64,000 nucleotides of DNA. Source: Saccharothrix carnea. Lineage in GTDB: Bacteria > Actinomycetota > Actinomycetes > Mycobacteriales > Pseudonocardiaceae. The notes under the pieces were generated by a model that was given only the letters and a program-made list of their open reading frames with translations, was not told the origin of the DNA and made no database searches. The stretch covers positions 186,001 through 250,000 of the forward strand of contig NZ_PYAX01000009.1 of the NCBI RefSeq assembly GCF_003014735.1. Reading direction: 5' to 3'. The position numbers and the translations under genes were made by a program. Positions 25,150 to 33,564 of the stretch are shown here, piece after piece (within the stretch, counting starts at the first letter, position 1; every line of letters begins with the position of its first letter).

Positions 25150-27891
25150 TCAGTACTCGTAGAAGTAGCCGGTCACGTCCACGACGAGGTCGAGGGTGCC
25201 GTCGCTCCCGTTGTGGAACGCCGCCGTCACGTCCTCGGTGACGGCGAGGTTGTTGGTCACACCGCCGGCGGTGAAGTTCAGCGTGGCGGCGTCCGGCCGG
25301 AGCTGGACCGGGTCCCGGTGGTAGGCGGTGAGGTAGCCGTCGCGCTGGGGGGTGACGGCCTTCGCGTTGAACATCACCGCGATCGGCCCGTACGCGAGGG
25401 ACGGAGCACCCTGCGCGAGGGTGTAGTCGGTGGTCGACCGGCCTGGCAGCGCACCGGTGCGACCGCCGATGCCGGTGCGCGTGTCGACCGTGCGCAGCGG
25501 TGACACGGGCAGGAGGAAGCTCCTGCCGCTCGCGGCGAAGTAGCCGATCACGTCGACGACGATGTCCGTGGTCGCGTTCGGGTGGAAGTTGACGCTGCCC
25601 TCGATGCCGATGGGTGCGATCACGGAGTTCGTGGTGGTCTGCCCGGCCGCGTAGTTGAGGTTCGACGTCTGGGGGTTGGCCGTGCCGGTGGCGAACGCGG
25701 TCAGGTGGCCCGCCGCGCGCGGGTTGACGACCGTGATGTTGAGCAGCACCGAGGTCGCGTTGATGGGCACGTCGCCGGTGTAGTGGCCGGCGACCCGCTG
25801 GGTGAACGTCTCACCGGCCGCGATCGTCCGGGGCGACGGCATTCCGGTGCCGGTGCGCGTGTCGAGCAGCCGGCTCGGGTAGACGGGGTCGAAGCCCGCG
25901 GTCGCACCGGACTTGGTGTAGTAGCCGGCGACGTCGGCGATCAGGTCGACGGTGCCCGGGCTGCCGTTGAACAGGTCGACGTGGCCGCCGCCGACCGCGA
26001 CGGTCGTCAGCCCGGGCACGGTCACACCGGTCCGGAAGTCCACCACGGACGCGGTGGGCCGCGCCTGCCCGGCCGGGTGGGCGGTGAGGTAGCCGTCGGT
26101 CGTCGCGTTGGTGACGGTGAGGTTCATGGCCACCGCCGTCACGTCCGCCGGGATCCCGTGCCGACCACCGACCTTGAGCCGGACGGTGCTGTACGGCGCG
26201 ACCTTCTGCGCAGGGGCGCCGACGCCGGACCTGGTGTCCAGGAACCGGGTCGGTCCGTGCGTGACGTAACCCGAGGCGAGCGTGGTGACGCTGGTCGACG
26301 TCGTGGCGGTGGTGCCACCGGCGTCGGTGACGGTGGCCCGGACCTGGTACGTGCCGGGACGTTCGTACCGGTGATCGATCCCGCTGACGGCGGTCAGGGT
26401 GTGGCCGTCACCGAAGTCGAACGCGGTGCGGACGATGTTCCACGGATCTCCGCCGGAGTCGACGCGGAACGACGCCGTCATGCCGCCCAGCCTGGTCGCG
26501 GTGAGGCTGGGGTTCAGCGTCCCGCCGGCCGGCACGACCTTCACCGACCAGGACCCGCCGGTGCTCAGCCGGGACTCGGTGGTCGCGGTCACCTTGACGG
26601 TGTAGGTGCCGGTCGCGCGGTAGGCGTGGGACGCCGCGCACGAGGGCACCGAGGTCGTCGTGCCGTCCCCGAAGTCGATCGCACAGGTGACGGGCGATCC
26701 CCACTCGGAACGGACGTTGCCGCTGACCGTGACGACACCGCCGACCGGCGCCTGCGACGCGGACACCGTGATGTGCTGGTTGGCGAACCGGTCCTGCTGC
26801 TCCCGCGCACCGCGGTCGAGGTAGGGGATGGAACCCGCGCCCGTGTTGGGCACCAGCAGGTTGTCCACCCTGGGGCCGTTGACGGCGTCGAGCACGCCCG
26901 GCGCGTCCGCGTTGCCGGAGTCGATGGTCGGCGTGACGTCGTTCTGATCCGCGAGCAGGTCGTGGGCGCCCTGCCCGGTGGCGGCGTGCAGGGCGGCGGG
27001 GGTCTGGTAGGCGGTCCCCGCCCACCGGTACACGTTCGCGTAGCGGTCCGCGACGTTGTAGTCGAGCGTGACTCCGGGAGCCGCCGCGGCGTCGACCTCG
27101 ATCGGGTGCGTCGGCCCCTTCGGGCAGTAGCCGCTGATCGAGGAGGACAGCACCTCGGAGATGACGTTGTTCTGGATCGAGGAGCCGGTGGTCGCACCGG
27201 TGACCTTGACGCCGCGGTGGCACGAGTCGCGGAGGGTGTTACCGGTGACGGCGACGCTGTCGACGTTCTCGGCGATCACGCCGAAGTTGCCCAGGGCCGT
27301 GATCGTGTTCCCGCTGACCGTGACGCCCGCGCCGCCGTCGGCGTACACGGCCCGACCGCGGGTGCCGAAGGTGGTGCGGCTGACCGTGATCGCCGCGGAC
27401 CCGCCGGTGACGCGCACCGTGTCGGCGCCGCCGTAGGGGTCCGCGTCCGGCTGGATCGTGCCGCGGTCGAGCGTGACCCGGGCGGCGTTGTCGATCAGGA
27501 CGGCGTTGGTGACGGTGGAACCGTGCACGGTCATGCCGCGCAGCGTCACGTCGTGCGCCCCGCGCACGGTGATCGTCGGCGCGGTGCCGCCCGCCGGACG
27601 CCGCACGGCGCCACCCTCGAACACGATCGGCGCGTCGGCGGTCCCGGACCGGGTGATGGTCACGCTCTCGTCCTGCGTCCCGGTGATGTCGACGACCTGG
27701 CCGGGGTCGACCACGTCGGCCGCCGCCTGCACCGTGCAGAACGGCGTGGCCGCACTGCCGTCACCGTCGTCGGTGCACGCCGCGGTGTCGCGCACGTACA
27801 GCGTGGTGGCCGCGGCCTGCGCCGCCGGTACCGTCACCACCCCGGCGAGAACCGCGAATGCCGCTGCGGCGGCGATGGTCGGCAAGCGCAC
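25150..27891 (-). CDS. Large secreted parallel beta-helix/PKD protein with three C-terminal repeats
   Basis: A 913-residue exported protein. The GTG at 27891 follows GAGGAGA and begins a signal peptide (A-A-A-A-A-F-A-V-L-A-G-V-V, cleavage near A-A-Q-A-A). Residues about 30-330 look like a right-handed beta-helix (V-T-L-R-G-M-T-V, V-T-V-S-G-N-T-I). Two PKD domains follow with F-G-D-G-T and F-G-D-G-H. The C-terminal 390 residues have three repeats of about 125 residues, each opening F-L-D-T-R-S-G-V-G, L-L-D-T-R-T-G-T-G or T-V-D-T-R-T-G-I-G and closing with D-V-x-G-Y-F/Y. Such repeats are common in secreted actinobacterial proteins. Carbohydrate binding or lyase activity is possible but no catalytic residues are assigned. 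Confidence 0.75.
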   Translation of the reverse strand: MRLPTIAAAAAFAVLAGVVTVPAAQAAATTLYVRDTAACTDDGDGSAATPFCTVQAAADVVDPGQVVDITGTQDESVTITRSGTADAPIVFEGGAVRRPAGGTAPTITVRGAHDVTLRGMTVHGSTVTNAVLIDNAARVTLDRGTIQPDADPYGGADTVRVTGGSAAITVSRTTFGTRGRAVYADGGAGVTVSGNTITALGNFGVIAENVDSVAVTGNTLRDSCHRGVKVTGATTGSSIQNNVISEVLSSSISGYCPKGPTHPIEVDAAAAPGVTLDYNVADRYANVYRWAGTAYQTPAALHAATGQGAHDLLADQNDVTPTIDSGNADAPGVLDAVNGPRVDNLLVPNTGAGSIPYLDRGAREQQDRFANQHITVSASQAPVGGVVTVSGNVRSEWGSPVTCAIDFGDGTTTSVPSCAASHAYRATGTYTVKVTATTESRLSTGGSWSVKVVPAGGTLNPSLTATRLGGMTASFRVDSGGDPWNIVRTAFDFGDGHTLTAVSGIDHRYERPGTYQVRATVTDAGGTTATTSTSVTTLASGYVTHGPTRFLDTRSGVGAPAQKVAPYSTVRLKVGGRHGIPADVTAVAMNLTVTNATTDGYLTAHPAGQARPTASVVDFRTGVTVPGLTTVAVGGGHVDLFNGSPGTVDLIADVAGYYTKSGATAGFDPVYPSRLLDTRTGTGMPSPRTIAAGETFTQRVAGHYTGDVPINATSVLLNITVVNPRAAGHLTAFATGTANPQTSNLNYAAGQTTTNSVIAPIGIEGSVNFHPNATTDIVVDVIGYFAASGRSFLLPVSPLRTVDTRTGIGGRTGALPGRSTTDYTLAQGAPSLAYGPIAVMFNAKAVTPQRDGYLTAYHRDPVQLRPDAATLNFTAGGVTNNLAVTEDVTAAFHNGSDGTLDLVVDVTGYFYEY

Positions 27892-28018
27892 GATGTCTCC
27901 TCGGGAACGCACGACGGCGGGGCTGCGGTACTTCTACCGCGAAACCGTCGTCGGCCGTGGCGAAGTGCCTCGTTCGTTGCACTCGGCCGGTTGTTACCCG
28001 CTGCGGCGCTGAACCCGG

Positions 28019-28459
28019 TCAGCGGCGGCCGGTGGCCAGGACGACGAGGAACTGCCCGCCGCCCGCCTCGACGTCGGCGGTCACCGGCAGCCCCGGTACC
28101 AGTCGGGAGAACCGGTCGACCAGCCACTCGGCCGCCTCGCGCGCGTCCTCTTCGGTCGGACAGCGGGCCACCATCTCCCGGCCGCCCTTGCGCTCCAGCC
28201 TGCCTGCGACGGTGATCAGCGGCGCGGGGTCGGCCACGTGCAGGCGGTCCGGCCAGGCGATGACCACCTTGACCGCGCCCTTGCGCGTGTTGCACCCGCG
28301 GTGCGCGAGCCGTTCGGCGACCTTGGCCTTCCGGTCGGCGGTCCGGCTGTCGACGCTGGGTCCCCGCGGGTCGTTCACCGACATGTCGGGGTCGACCGGT
28401 TCGTCGCACACCCAGCAGCGCCAGCCGTCGCGCTCGGCCACGTCATCGAGGAGGCTCAC
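28019..28459 (-). CDS. Small HNH-type zinc protein
   Basis: A 146-residue protein. Residues 15-60 have C-W-V-C near the start and H-R-G-C-N-T-R-K-G, the C-terminal half of an HNH/treble-clef nuclease domain (Cys pair, then A-H-x-x-C-N-x-x-K). The catalytic first His is not obvious, so nuclease activity is uncertain. The second half is an alpha-beta region of unknown role. The GTG at 28459 lies 6 bases after a TAGTTT -10-like box on the same strand, so its mRNA is probably leaderless. It lies at the edge of the conflict-like island. Confidence 0.65.
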   Translation of the reverse strand: MSLLDDVAERDGWRCWVCDEPVDPDMSVNDPRGPSVDSRTADRKAKVAERLAHRGCNTRKGAVKVVIAWPDRLHVADPAPLITVAGRLERKGGREMVARCPTEEDAREAAEWLVDRFSRLVPGLPVTADVEAGGGQFLVVLATGRR

Positions 28460-29065
28460 CGGGGCAAACTAGCCTGCCGCCCGCCACCACCACACACCGC
28501 ACCACGCGGGCGCCACCGGTCTTGTGCTTGCCGGCCGGTAGTTGGTGGTATGTGTCTGCGGATCTCTTGCGAACCCTGACTACTTCAATGCGCGATGAGC
28601 TCTGCAGGTGCCGTGTCCGCGACTGGTGGCAAGTAGAACCGCCGTGGGGTGTTGATGCGGAGTTGCCTCGTTCGACATCTGCGACTGCTCTGGGGTCGAA
28701 TTCGGCGATAGGTGACAGTCGCATCCCGCGTATCGGCGATTATGTGAGGCTTCGTCGCAGAATTGGCCGGACAGGTTCAGCTTCACCGCGCTGAGCTGCG
28801 GAGATCAGCTGTGGGTGATGGTTCCGGTGTGATCGGGTGACGATGGTGGCCCGACCCGCCGGTAGCCCGATAATTGCGGGTTGCGCGGGCCTGGATTGTT
28901 GCGGGTAATGCTCTTGCGTCGTATCGGTCACCGCCGCGCAATGACTCCGATACGATGCCGTCGAGACGAGTAACGATGGTCTGGGACGTCGCGATACCGC
29001 GATCAGTGAGCCACCTGTCAGGTCCTGGCGGCTTCGTGTGCACGTGCGACGAGAACGAGGTTCGA
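28460..29065. other. 606-base gap with no supported gene
   Basis: No reading frame on either strand here has coding character, and the base composition is clearly less GC-rich than its surroundings. It holds the promoter of the five-gene operon that starts at 29066 and, at its left end, the -10 box of the HNH-type gene. It may mark an old insertion boundary of the island; no transposase remnant or flanking repeat was seen. Confidence 0.5.
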
Positions 29066-30829
29066 GTGGTGTCGAAGAGTCCCGAGGCGAGCCTTCGGGA
29101 ATTGGCCGGATCACCCGCCTACCGCGACCTCGCCCCCGGGCTCGTTCGGCTGGCGGACGACTTGGGCAACGGCGACACCGCGCCTTGGCGGGGCGTGGAC
29201 CTGCTCGCGTTCTTCGACGCCGAGGCGGTGGTGGGGCAGCGGCGGGGAGTGGTGGCGTGGTGCGCCCGGCACGTCGACGTCGTCCGCACGGTGCTGCTCT
29301 TCCTGCCCCTGCTGGTGACCTGGGGTGGCATCTACTTCGCGGTGCAGGCGTACCGGGAGCTGCTCGGGGCGCCGCGGGCCGAGCAGGAGGTGTTCGCCGA
29401 CGCCTCGTTCCTGCAGATGTGGACGCGCGGGTTCGGCGACCGGACGTGGGTGACGCTCGACGTGGTCGCCCTGCTCGACTTCTGCGCCATCCTCGCGGTG
29501 GTCGTGTTCTTCGTCGGCGGCACGCTGCTGCAACGCCGTGCGGCGGAGGCGGAGGAGCGCGACCGGTTGCTCAAGGCCGACGCGTTGCGGGACGTGCTGA
29601 TCGAGGCGGGTGCGGCCGTGCGCCGGGTCGACGACCAGGCGGTGGACCGGCTGACGGACAGCGCCAAGGAGCTGCTCCCGGTCTACGACGAGACCCTCCG
29701 CCGGCTCGTGGACGCGCAGAAGGTGCTGGCGGACCTGGTGGACGACGGCCGCGCCAACATCACCGAGCTCGTGCGGGCGACGGGCGACCTCGCCCAGACC
29801 GGGACCGTGATCGCGGGCAGCGCCAAGAGCCTGGAGGTGCCGACCGCCGAGCTGGCCACGCGCGTCCGGGAGATGGAGACCGTGACCGGGGCGTTCGCCG
29901 CGGGCGTCCAGCAGGTCAACGCCAACCTGCCCGCCGCGCGCGACGACCTGCTCGCCGTCGTGCGCGCGGTCGGTGAGCTGCACGGTCAGCTGAACGGCAT
30001 CTACCACGCCCGGGTCGACGACCTGCGCAGCGAGGCAGCCGCCCACAGCGCCGCCGTCGCGGAACTCGCCAAGACCCGCGAGGAACTGGTGGTGTCGATC
30101 GAGGCAGGCAAGCGCAGCCTCGCGGACTTCGCCGACGCCGCCAAGGACATCGCGGTGGGCGGCAGGGCGATCGTGGACAGCTCGGACGGCCTGAAGTCCA
30201 CCGTGGAGTCGCTCGCGCGGTCCACCGACAGGTTCGGCGACCGGGTCGACACGCTCGTCACCGGGGCCGAAGGGCTGAACAGCAGGCTGCCGGCGGCGCA
30301 GCAGCAGGTGCTCGACGTCCTCGCGGGCATCCGCGACGTCGGCGCGAAGCTCGACGACATCCACGCCCGCCAGGAGGTCGTCACGCAGGAACTGGGCGTG
30401 CTCGCCGACAACCCGCTGGCCGCCGCCACGGCCGCCAACCGCACCGCGAAGTTGGCCAAGGAGACCGAAGCCGTGCTGCGGACGGTCGTCGCGGACCTCC
30501 CGGCGCAGATGGAACACCTGCGCAAGTCCGTGGTCGTCGCCCTGGACCGCGAGTTGGAGGAGCGCCGTGCCGCGGCGGGCCTGGTCGGTGACTCGTTCGT
30601 CAGGTTCGACGAGTCCGCGGTCAAGGCCGCGCAGGCGCTCCAACGCGCGGTGGACGACCTGCGCGCCGCCCCGGCGCTGCTGCTCCCGGAACTCCACGCG
30701 GTGTCGGTGGAACTGGCCGACAGCGCCCAGCAGAGCCGCCGGGTGGTCGAGGCGATGACCCGCGTGGTCGAGCTCGACGGCCAGGTCAGGCGGCGGTGGT
30801 GGCGGCGCGGCTCGGGACGGGCGGACTGA
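29066..30829 (+). CDS. Two-TM protein with long coiled coil (ZorA/MotA-like architecture)
   Basis: A 587-residue protein. Residues 1-70 are soluble. Two strong membrane helices lie at about 74-95 and 130-153. From 155 to 570 it is almost continuous alpha-helix with heptad-like Ala/Leu/Val patterns (long coiled coil). This recalls ZorA, a MotA-like membrane helix set with a long cytoplasmic helical tail, and the next gene encodes a MotB/ZorB-like partner. I do not see clear MotA sequence motifs, so the link is structural and contextual; chemoreceptor-like or DUF-type helical proteins are alternatives. GTG 29066 or GTG 29069 follows CGAGG. It opens a five-gene operon with a TerY phosphorylation triad. 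Confidence 0.6.
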   Translation: MVSKSPEASLRELAGSPAYRDLAPGLVRLADDLGNGDTAPWRGVDLLAFFDAEAVVGQRRGVVAWCARHVDVVRTVLLFLPLLVTWGGIYFAVQAYRELLGAPRAEQEVFADASFLQMWTRGFGDRTWVTLDVVALLDFCAILAVVVFFVGGTLLQRRAAEAEERDRLLKADALRDVLIEAGAAVRRVDDQAVDRLTDSAKELLPVYDETLRRLVDAQKVLADLVDDGRANITELVRATGDLAQTGTVIAGSAKSLEVPTAELATRVREMETVTGAFAAGVQQVNANLPAARDDLLAVVRAVGELHGQLNGIYHARVDDLRSEAAAHSAAVAELAKTREELVVSIEAGKRSLADFADAAKDIAVGGRAIVDSSDGLKSTVESLARSTDRFGDRVDTLVTGAEGLNSRLPAAQQQVLDVLAGIRDVGAKLDDIHARQEVVTQELGVLADNPLAAATAANRTAKLAKETEAVLRTVVADLPAQMEHLRKSVVVALDRELEERRAAAGLVGDSFVRFDESAVKAAQALQRAVDDLRAAPALLLPELHAVSVELADSAQQSRRVVEAMTRVVELDGQVRRRWWRRGSGRAD

Positions 30830-30833
30830 CCCG

Positions 30834-31421
30834 GTGAAGCGCCGTCCCGAGAACGGGTCCAACCTCGTGGGCGTGGTCGGCTGGATCTTCGCCGACTCGC
30901 TGCTGGTGCTCGTCGTCATCTTCCTCGCGACGCAGACCGGCGGCGCGGTCAGCACGCCCACCACCTCCACCACGACCACGACGACAACCACGACGACGTC
31001 GACGCCGCCACCCGGCGTGGACAGCGCGTTCATCTGCTTCCGGGTCACCACCGACCCGGCCCTGCTGACCGGGCCCGCGTCACCGGAGCGGGACGCCCAC
31101 CTCAAGGCCGTCGAGGAGCAGGTGGTGGCCCGCCTGTCCCAGCCCGACCTCGACGGGCGCAGGGCGGGCGTCGTGCTGTCCTTCGGCGTCGCCGACCAGC
31201 CGACCAGCGGAGCGGACCGGGCGACGGCGTTCAACACCGAGATCCTGCCCAGGCTCGGCGCGTTCTCGCACCGCGACGACGGCGGCCTGGTGGCCAGCCG
31301 GGCGTTCTGGGGCGGCAACCCCAAGGACGGCAAGCCGGACGGGTCCATCACCGTCAACGTCTACCCCATGATCGAAGGCCGCCACGGGCCCTTGGACACC
31401 GTCCCCGTGGAGGACTGCTGA
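30834..31421 (+). CDS. MotB/ZorB-like single-TM protein with degenerate OmpA-like domain
   Basis: A 195-residue protein. A single helix at about residues 12-33 (G-W-I-F-A-D-S-L-L-V-L-V-V-I-F-L) carries Asp21, placed like the proton-binding Asp of MotB and ZorB. A Thr-run linker (residues 41-58) leads to a domain of about 130 residues. In it, F-G-V-A-D-Q-P-T-S-G-A-D-R-A-T-A-F-N loosely matches the OmpA 'G-x-T-D-x-x-G-x-x-x-x-N' pattern, but Arg and Leu positions differ, so peptidoglycan binding is doubtful. It starts 2 bases after the stop of the 2-TM coiled-coil gene, implying a joint complex. The assignment is by motif and context. Confidence 0.6.
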   Translation: MKRRPENGSNLVGVVGWIFADSLLVLVVIFLATQTGGAVSTPTTSTTTTTTTTTTSTPPPGVDSAFICFRVTTDPALLTGPASPERDAHLKAVEEQVVARLSQPDLDGRRAGVVLSFGVADQPTSGADRATAFNTEILPRLGAFSHRDDGGLVASRAFWGGNPKDGKPDGSITVNVYPMIEGRHGPLDTVPVEDC

Positions 31422-31480
31422 CCCGTCCGCCCCCTGAACGCACGAACCTGATCGACGCACGCCCCCGACAGGAGTTCCCC

Positions 31481-32176
31481 GTGACTTCCGATCTGCCCGG
31501 TGGGGCCATCTCCCACCGACCTCTCCGCTTCTTCTGGATGCTCGACGTGTCGGGCTCCATGGCCGGCCAGAAGATCGGCCAGCTCAACCACGCCATCCGC
31601 GAAGCCCTGCCGGAGATGGTCGCCTCCGCCGACGAGAACCCGCACGCGGCGGTCGAGGTCCGCGCGATGACGTTCAGCACCGGCTACCGGTGGATGACGC
31701 CGCGGCCCGTGCCGCTCGCCGACTTCAGCTGGGCCGACGTCTCGGTCAGCGGCATCACCGACATGGGCGCCGCGATGAAGGCCATGGCCGCGGAGCTGTC
31801 CGTGGACAACATGCCCGAGCGCGGCCTGCCCCCGGTGATCGTGCTGGTGTCGGACGGCCAGCCCACCGACGACATCGACAGCGGGCTGCGCGCGCTGATG
31901 GACCAGCCGTGGGGCAAGCGGGCCATCCGCATCGCGATCGGGATCGGTCCGGACGCGGACCTCGACGTGCTGCGCCAGTTCATCGCGCACCCCGAGATCG
32001 AACCGCTGACCGCGCGCAACCCCCGCGACCTCGTGCAGTTCATCAAGTACGCGTCGACGACCGTGCTCAAGTCGGCGTCCTCGCCCGCGAGCCAGCCGGT
32101 GGGGACGCAGTTCCTCGGCACCCCGCCGCCGCCTCCGCCACCGCCCACCACCTCGGCCGAGGACCTCGTCTGGTGA
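31481..32176 (+). CDS. TerY-type von Willebrand factor A (VWA) domain protein
   Basis: A 231-residue VWA protein with a complete MIDAS: D22-x-S-x-S in M-L-D-V-S-G-S-M, a Thr in S-G-I-T-D-M-G and the Asp of V-S-D-G-Q-P-T. VWA domains bind protein partners through Mg2+. With the PP2C and kinase genes that follow it forms the TerY-P phosphorylation triad known from comparative genomics of tellurite-resistance-like systems. The C-terminus is a Pro-run (eight Pro) linker, and the usual TerY-C zinc domain is missing here but appears as a separate gene at 34838-35188. GTG start behind AGGAG at 31470-31474; GTGA overlap with the phosphatase. Confidence 0.85.
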   Translation: MTSDLPGGAISHRPLRFFWMLDVSGSMAGQKIGQLNHAIREALPEMVASADENPHAAVEVRAMTFSTGYRWMTPRPVPLADFSWADVSVSGITDMGAAMKAMAAELSVDNMPERGLPPVIVLVSDGQPTDDIDSGLRALMDQPWGKRAIRIAIGIGPDADLDVLRQFIAHPEIEPLTARNPRDLVQFIKYASTTVLKSASSPASQPVGTQFLGTPPPPPPPPTTSAEDLVW

Positions 32177-33564
32177 ACGTCGTGAACCAGGTGTTCGATG
32201 CCCTGAAGGGCAGGGGGAGAAGACAGCAGCGGATCTGGCGGGCCGCCCACCACTCGGCGCTGGGCGCCTCCCACGTCCGCGACGGGATCATGTGCCAGGA
32301 CTACAGCGACAGCCGGGTGCTCGACGACGGCAAGTGGGCGTTCGTCGTCGTCGCGGACGGCCACGGCTCGGAGCGCCACTTCCGCAGCGACCGCGGCGCG
32401 CAGCTGGCCGTGCAGACCATGAGGGAGGTGTTCCTCGCCTTCCACGAGCGCGTGCGCGCCGCGCGGGAGAGCGTCGACCCCGGCGACCTGCACGCCTTGT
32501 GGGCGCAGGAGACCAGCCACGTCGTCCCGACGTGGCGGGCGATGGTGCACGCCGACCTCGTGGCCGAGCCACCGATGCTGCCGGGCAGGCAGGGAGGGGA
32601 ACGCGGGATCGTCCGGTTCGTCACCAAGTTCGCCGAGCACAACGGGCTCGCCCAGACCGAGCAGCTGTTCTGGCAGCTGCGCGGTTTCGCGCAGTACGCG
32701 GGGCAGTGGACGTCGCCGACGCCCGCGGAGCTGGGCCCGCTGCCCCTGCCCGACGACTCGCGGTGGGACCTGCCGAAGCTCGGGAGCTGGCAGGCGAAGG
32801 CGTACGGCACGACGGTGCTGGGCGTGATCGTGGGCCCCGACTCACTCCACTGGATCCAGCTCGGCGACGGCGCGATGGTGAAGATCGTCGGCGGCCAGGC
32901 GAGCTATTTGGTGCCGCCGCCACCGGAGGCGATCGGCAACATGACCCCGTCGCTGTGCGACGACAACGCACCGGACGGCATCCGGGTCGGCACGATCCCG
33001 CTCGACCACGGCCACGTGCCGTCCGCGATCGTGTTGACGACGGACGGGGTGGTGAACTCCTACATCGAGGAGCAGGGGTTCTTCCGGTTCTGCCAGGACG
33101 TCGCGGAGCGTGCCAGGGCGGCGGGCGGGCCGACGCGCGACGGGCGGGGCAGGTCGGCGTTCGTCGACGACCTGGAACGCTGGCTGCCCGAGATCTCGCG
33201 CAGGGGCAGCGGGGACGACATGAGCGTCGCGCTGGCCTGGGCGGGCGAGGTGCCGACCGACCACCGCGACGAGCCTCCGCCGGACTCCGCGCGGGAGATG
33301 CCCGAGTCGACGGACGCCGTGGACGTGGCGGCGGAACCCGAGACTGCCTCGTCGCCCGCGGAGATCGCGGAAATCACGGAGCCGGCCTCCGAAGACGTCG
33401 AGCAGGTGCCCGAGGACCGGCCCGGCGTGAGCATCCACAACCCCGCCGCCGCCTTCGCGCACACGCGGGTCGACACCGACCTCGACGGAGCGGACGAGGC
33501 ACCGGAGGAGTCCGCGCAGACGAACACGGGAAGGGGCGTGACCGGCGATGATCAAGGCAGGTGA
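32173..33564 (+). CDS. PP2C-family protein phosphatase of a TerY triad
   Basis: A 463-residue PP2C enzyme. Metal-binding motifs are intact: C-Q-D-Y-S (D43), A-D-G-H-G (D62), L-G-D-G-A, T-T-D-G-V and S-G-D-D-M-S. Residues about 75-190 hold an insertion relative to short PP2C proteins, and the last 95 residues are an acidic, probably disordered tail. It should reverse phosphorylation by the kinase encoded next, whose start it overlaps by 17 bases. Its GTG start overlaps the VWA stop (GTGA). Confidence 0.88.
   Translation: MNVVNQVFDALKGRGRRQQRIWRAAHHSALGASHVRDGIMCQDYSDSRVLDDGKWAFVVVADGHGSERHFRSDRGAQLAVQTMREVFLAFHERVRAARESVDPGDLHALWAQETSHVVPTWRAMVHADLVAEPPMLPGRQGGERGIVRFVTKFAEHNGLAQTEQLFWQLRGFAQYAGQWTSPTPAELGPLPLPDDSRWDLPKLGSWQAKAYGTTVLGVIVGPDSLHWIQLGDGAMVKIVGGQASYLVPPPPEAIGNMTPSLCDDNAPDGIRVGTIPLDHGHVPSAIVLTTDGVVNSYIEEQGFFRFCQDVAERARAAGGPTRDGRGRSAFVDDLERWLPEISRRGSGDDMSVALAWAGEVPTDHRDEPPPDSAREMPESTDAVDVAAEPETASSPAEIAEITEPASEDVEQVPEDRPGVSIHNPAAAFAHTRVDTDLDGADEAPEESAQTNTGRGVTGDDQGR

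Noticed and set aside
28740..29114. Minus-strand frame of 124 codons in the low-GC gap
   Set aside because: No motif, no ribosome site, Arg/Ser-rich composition; it also runs across the start of the operon at 29066.
30956..31012. Short tandem repeat of ACC/ACG triplets
   Set aside because: It simply encodes the Thr-rich linker of the MotB-like protein and is not a CRISPR or microsatellite of separate interest.
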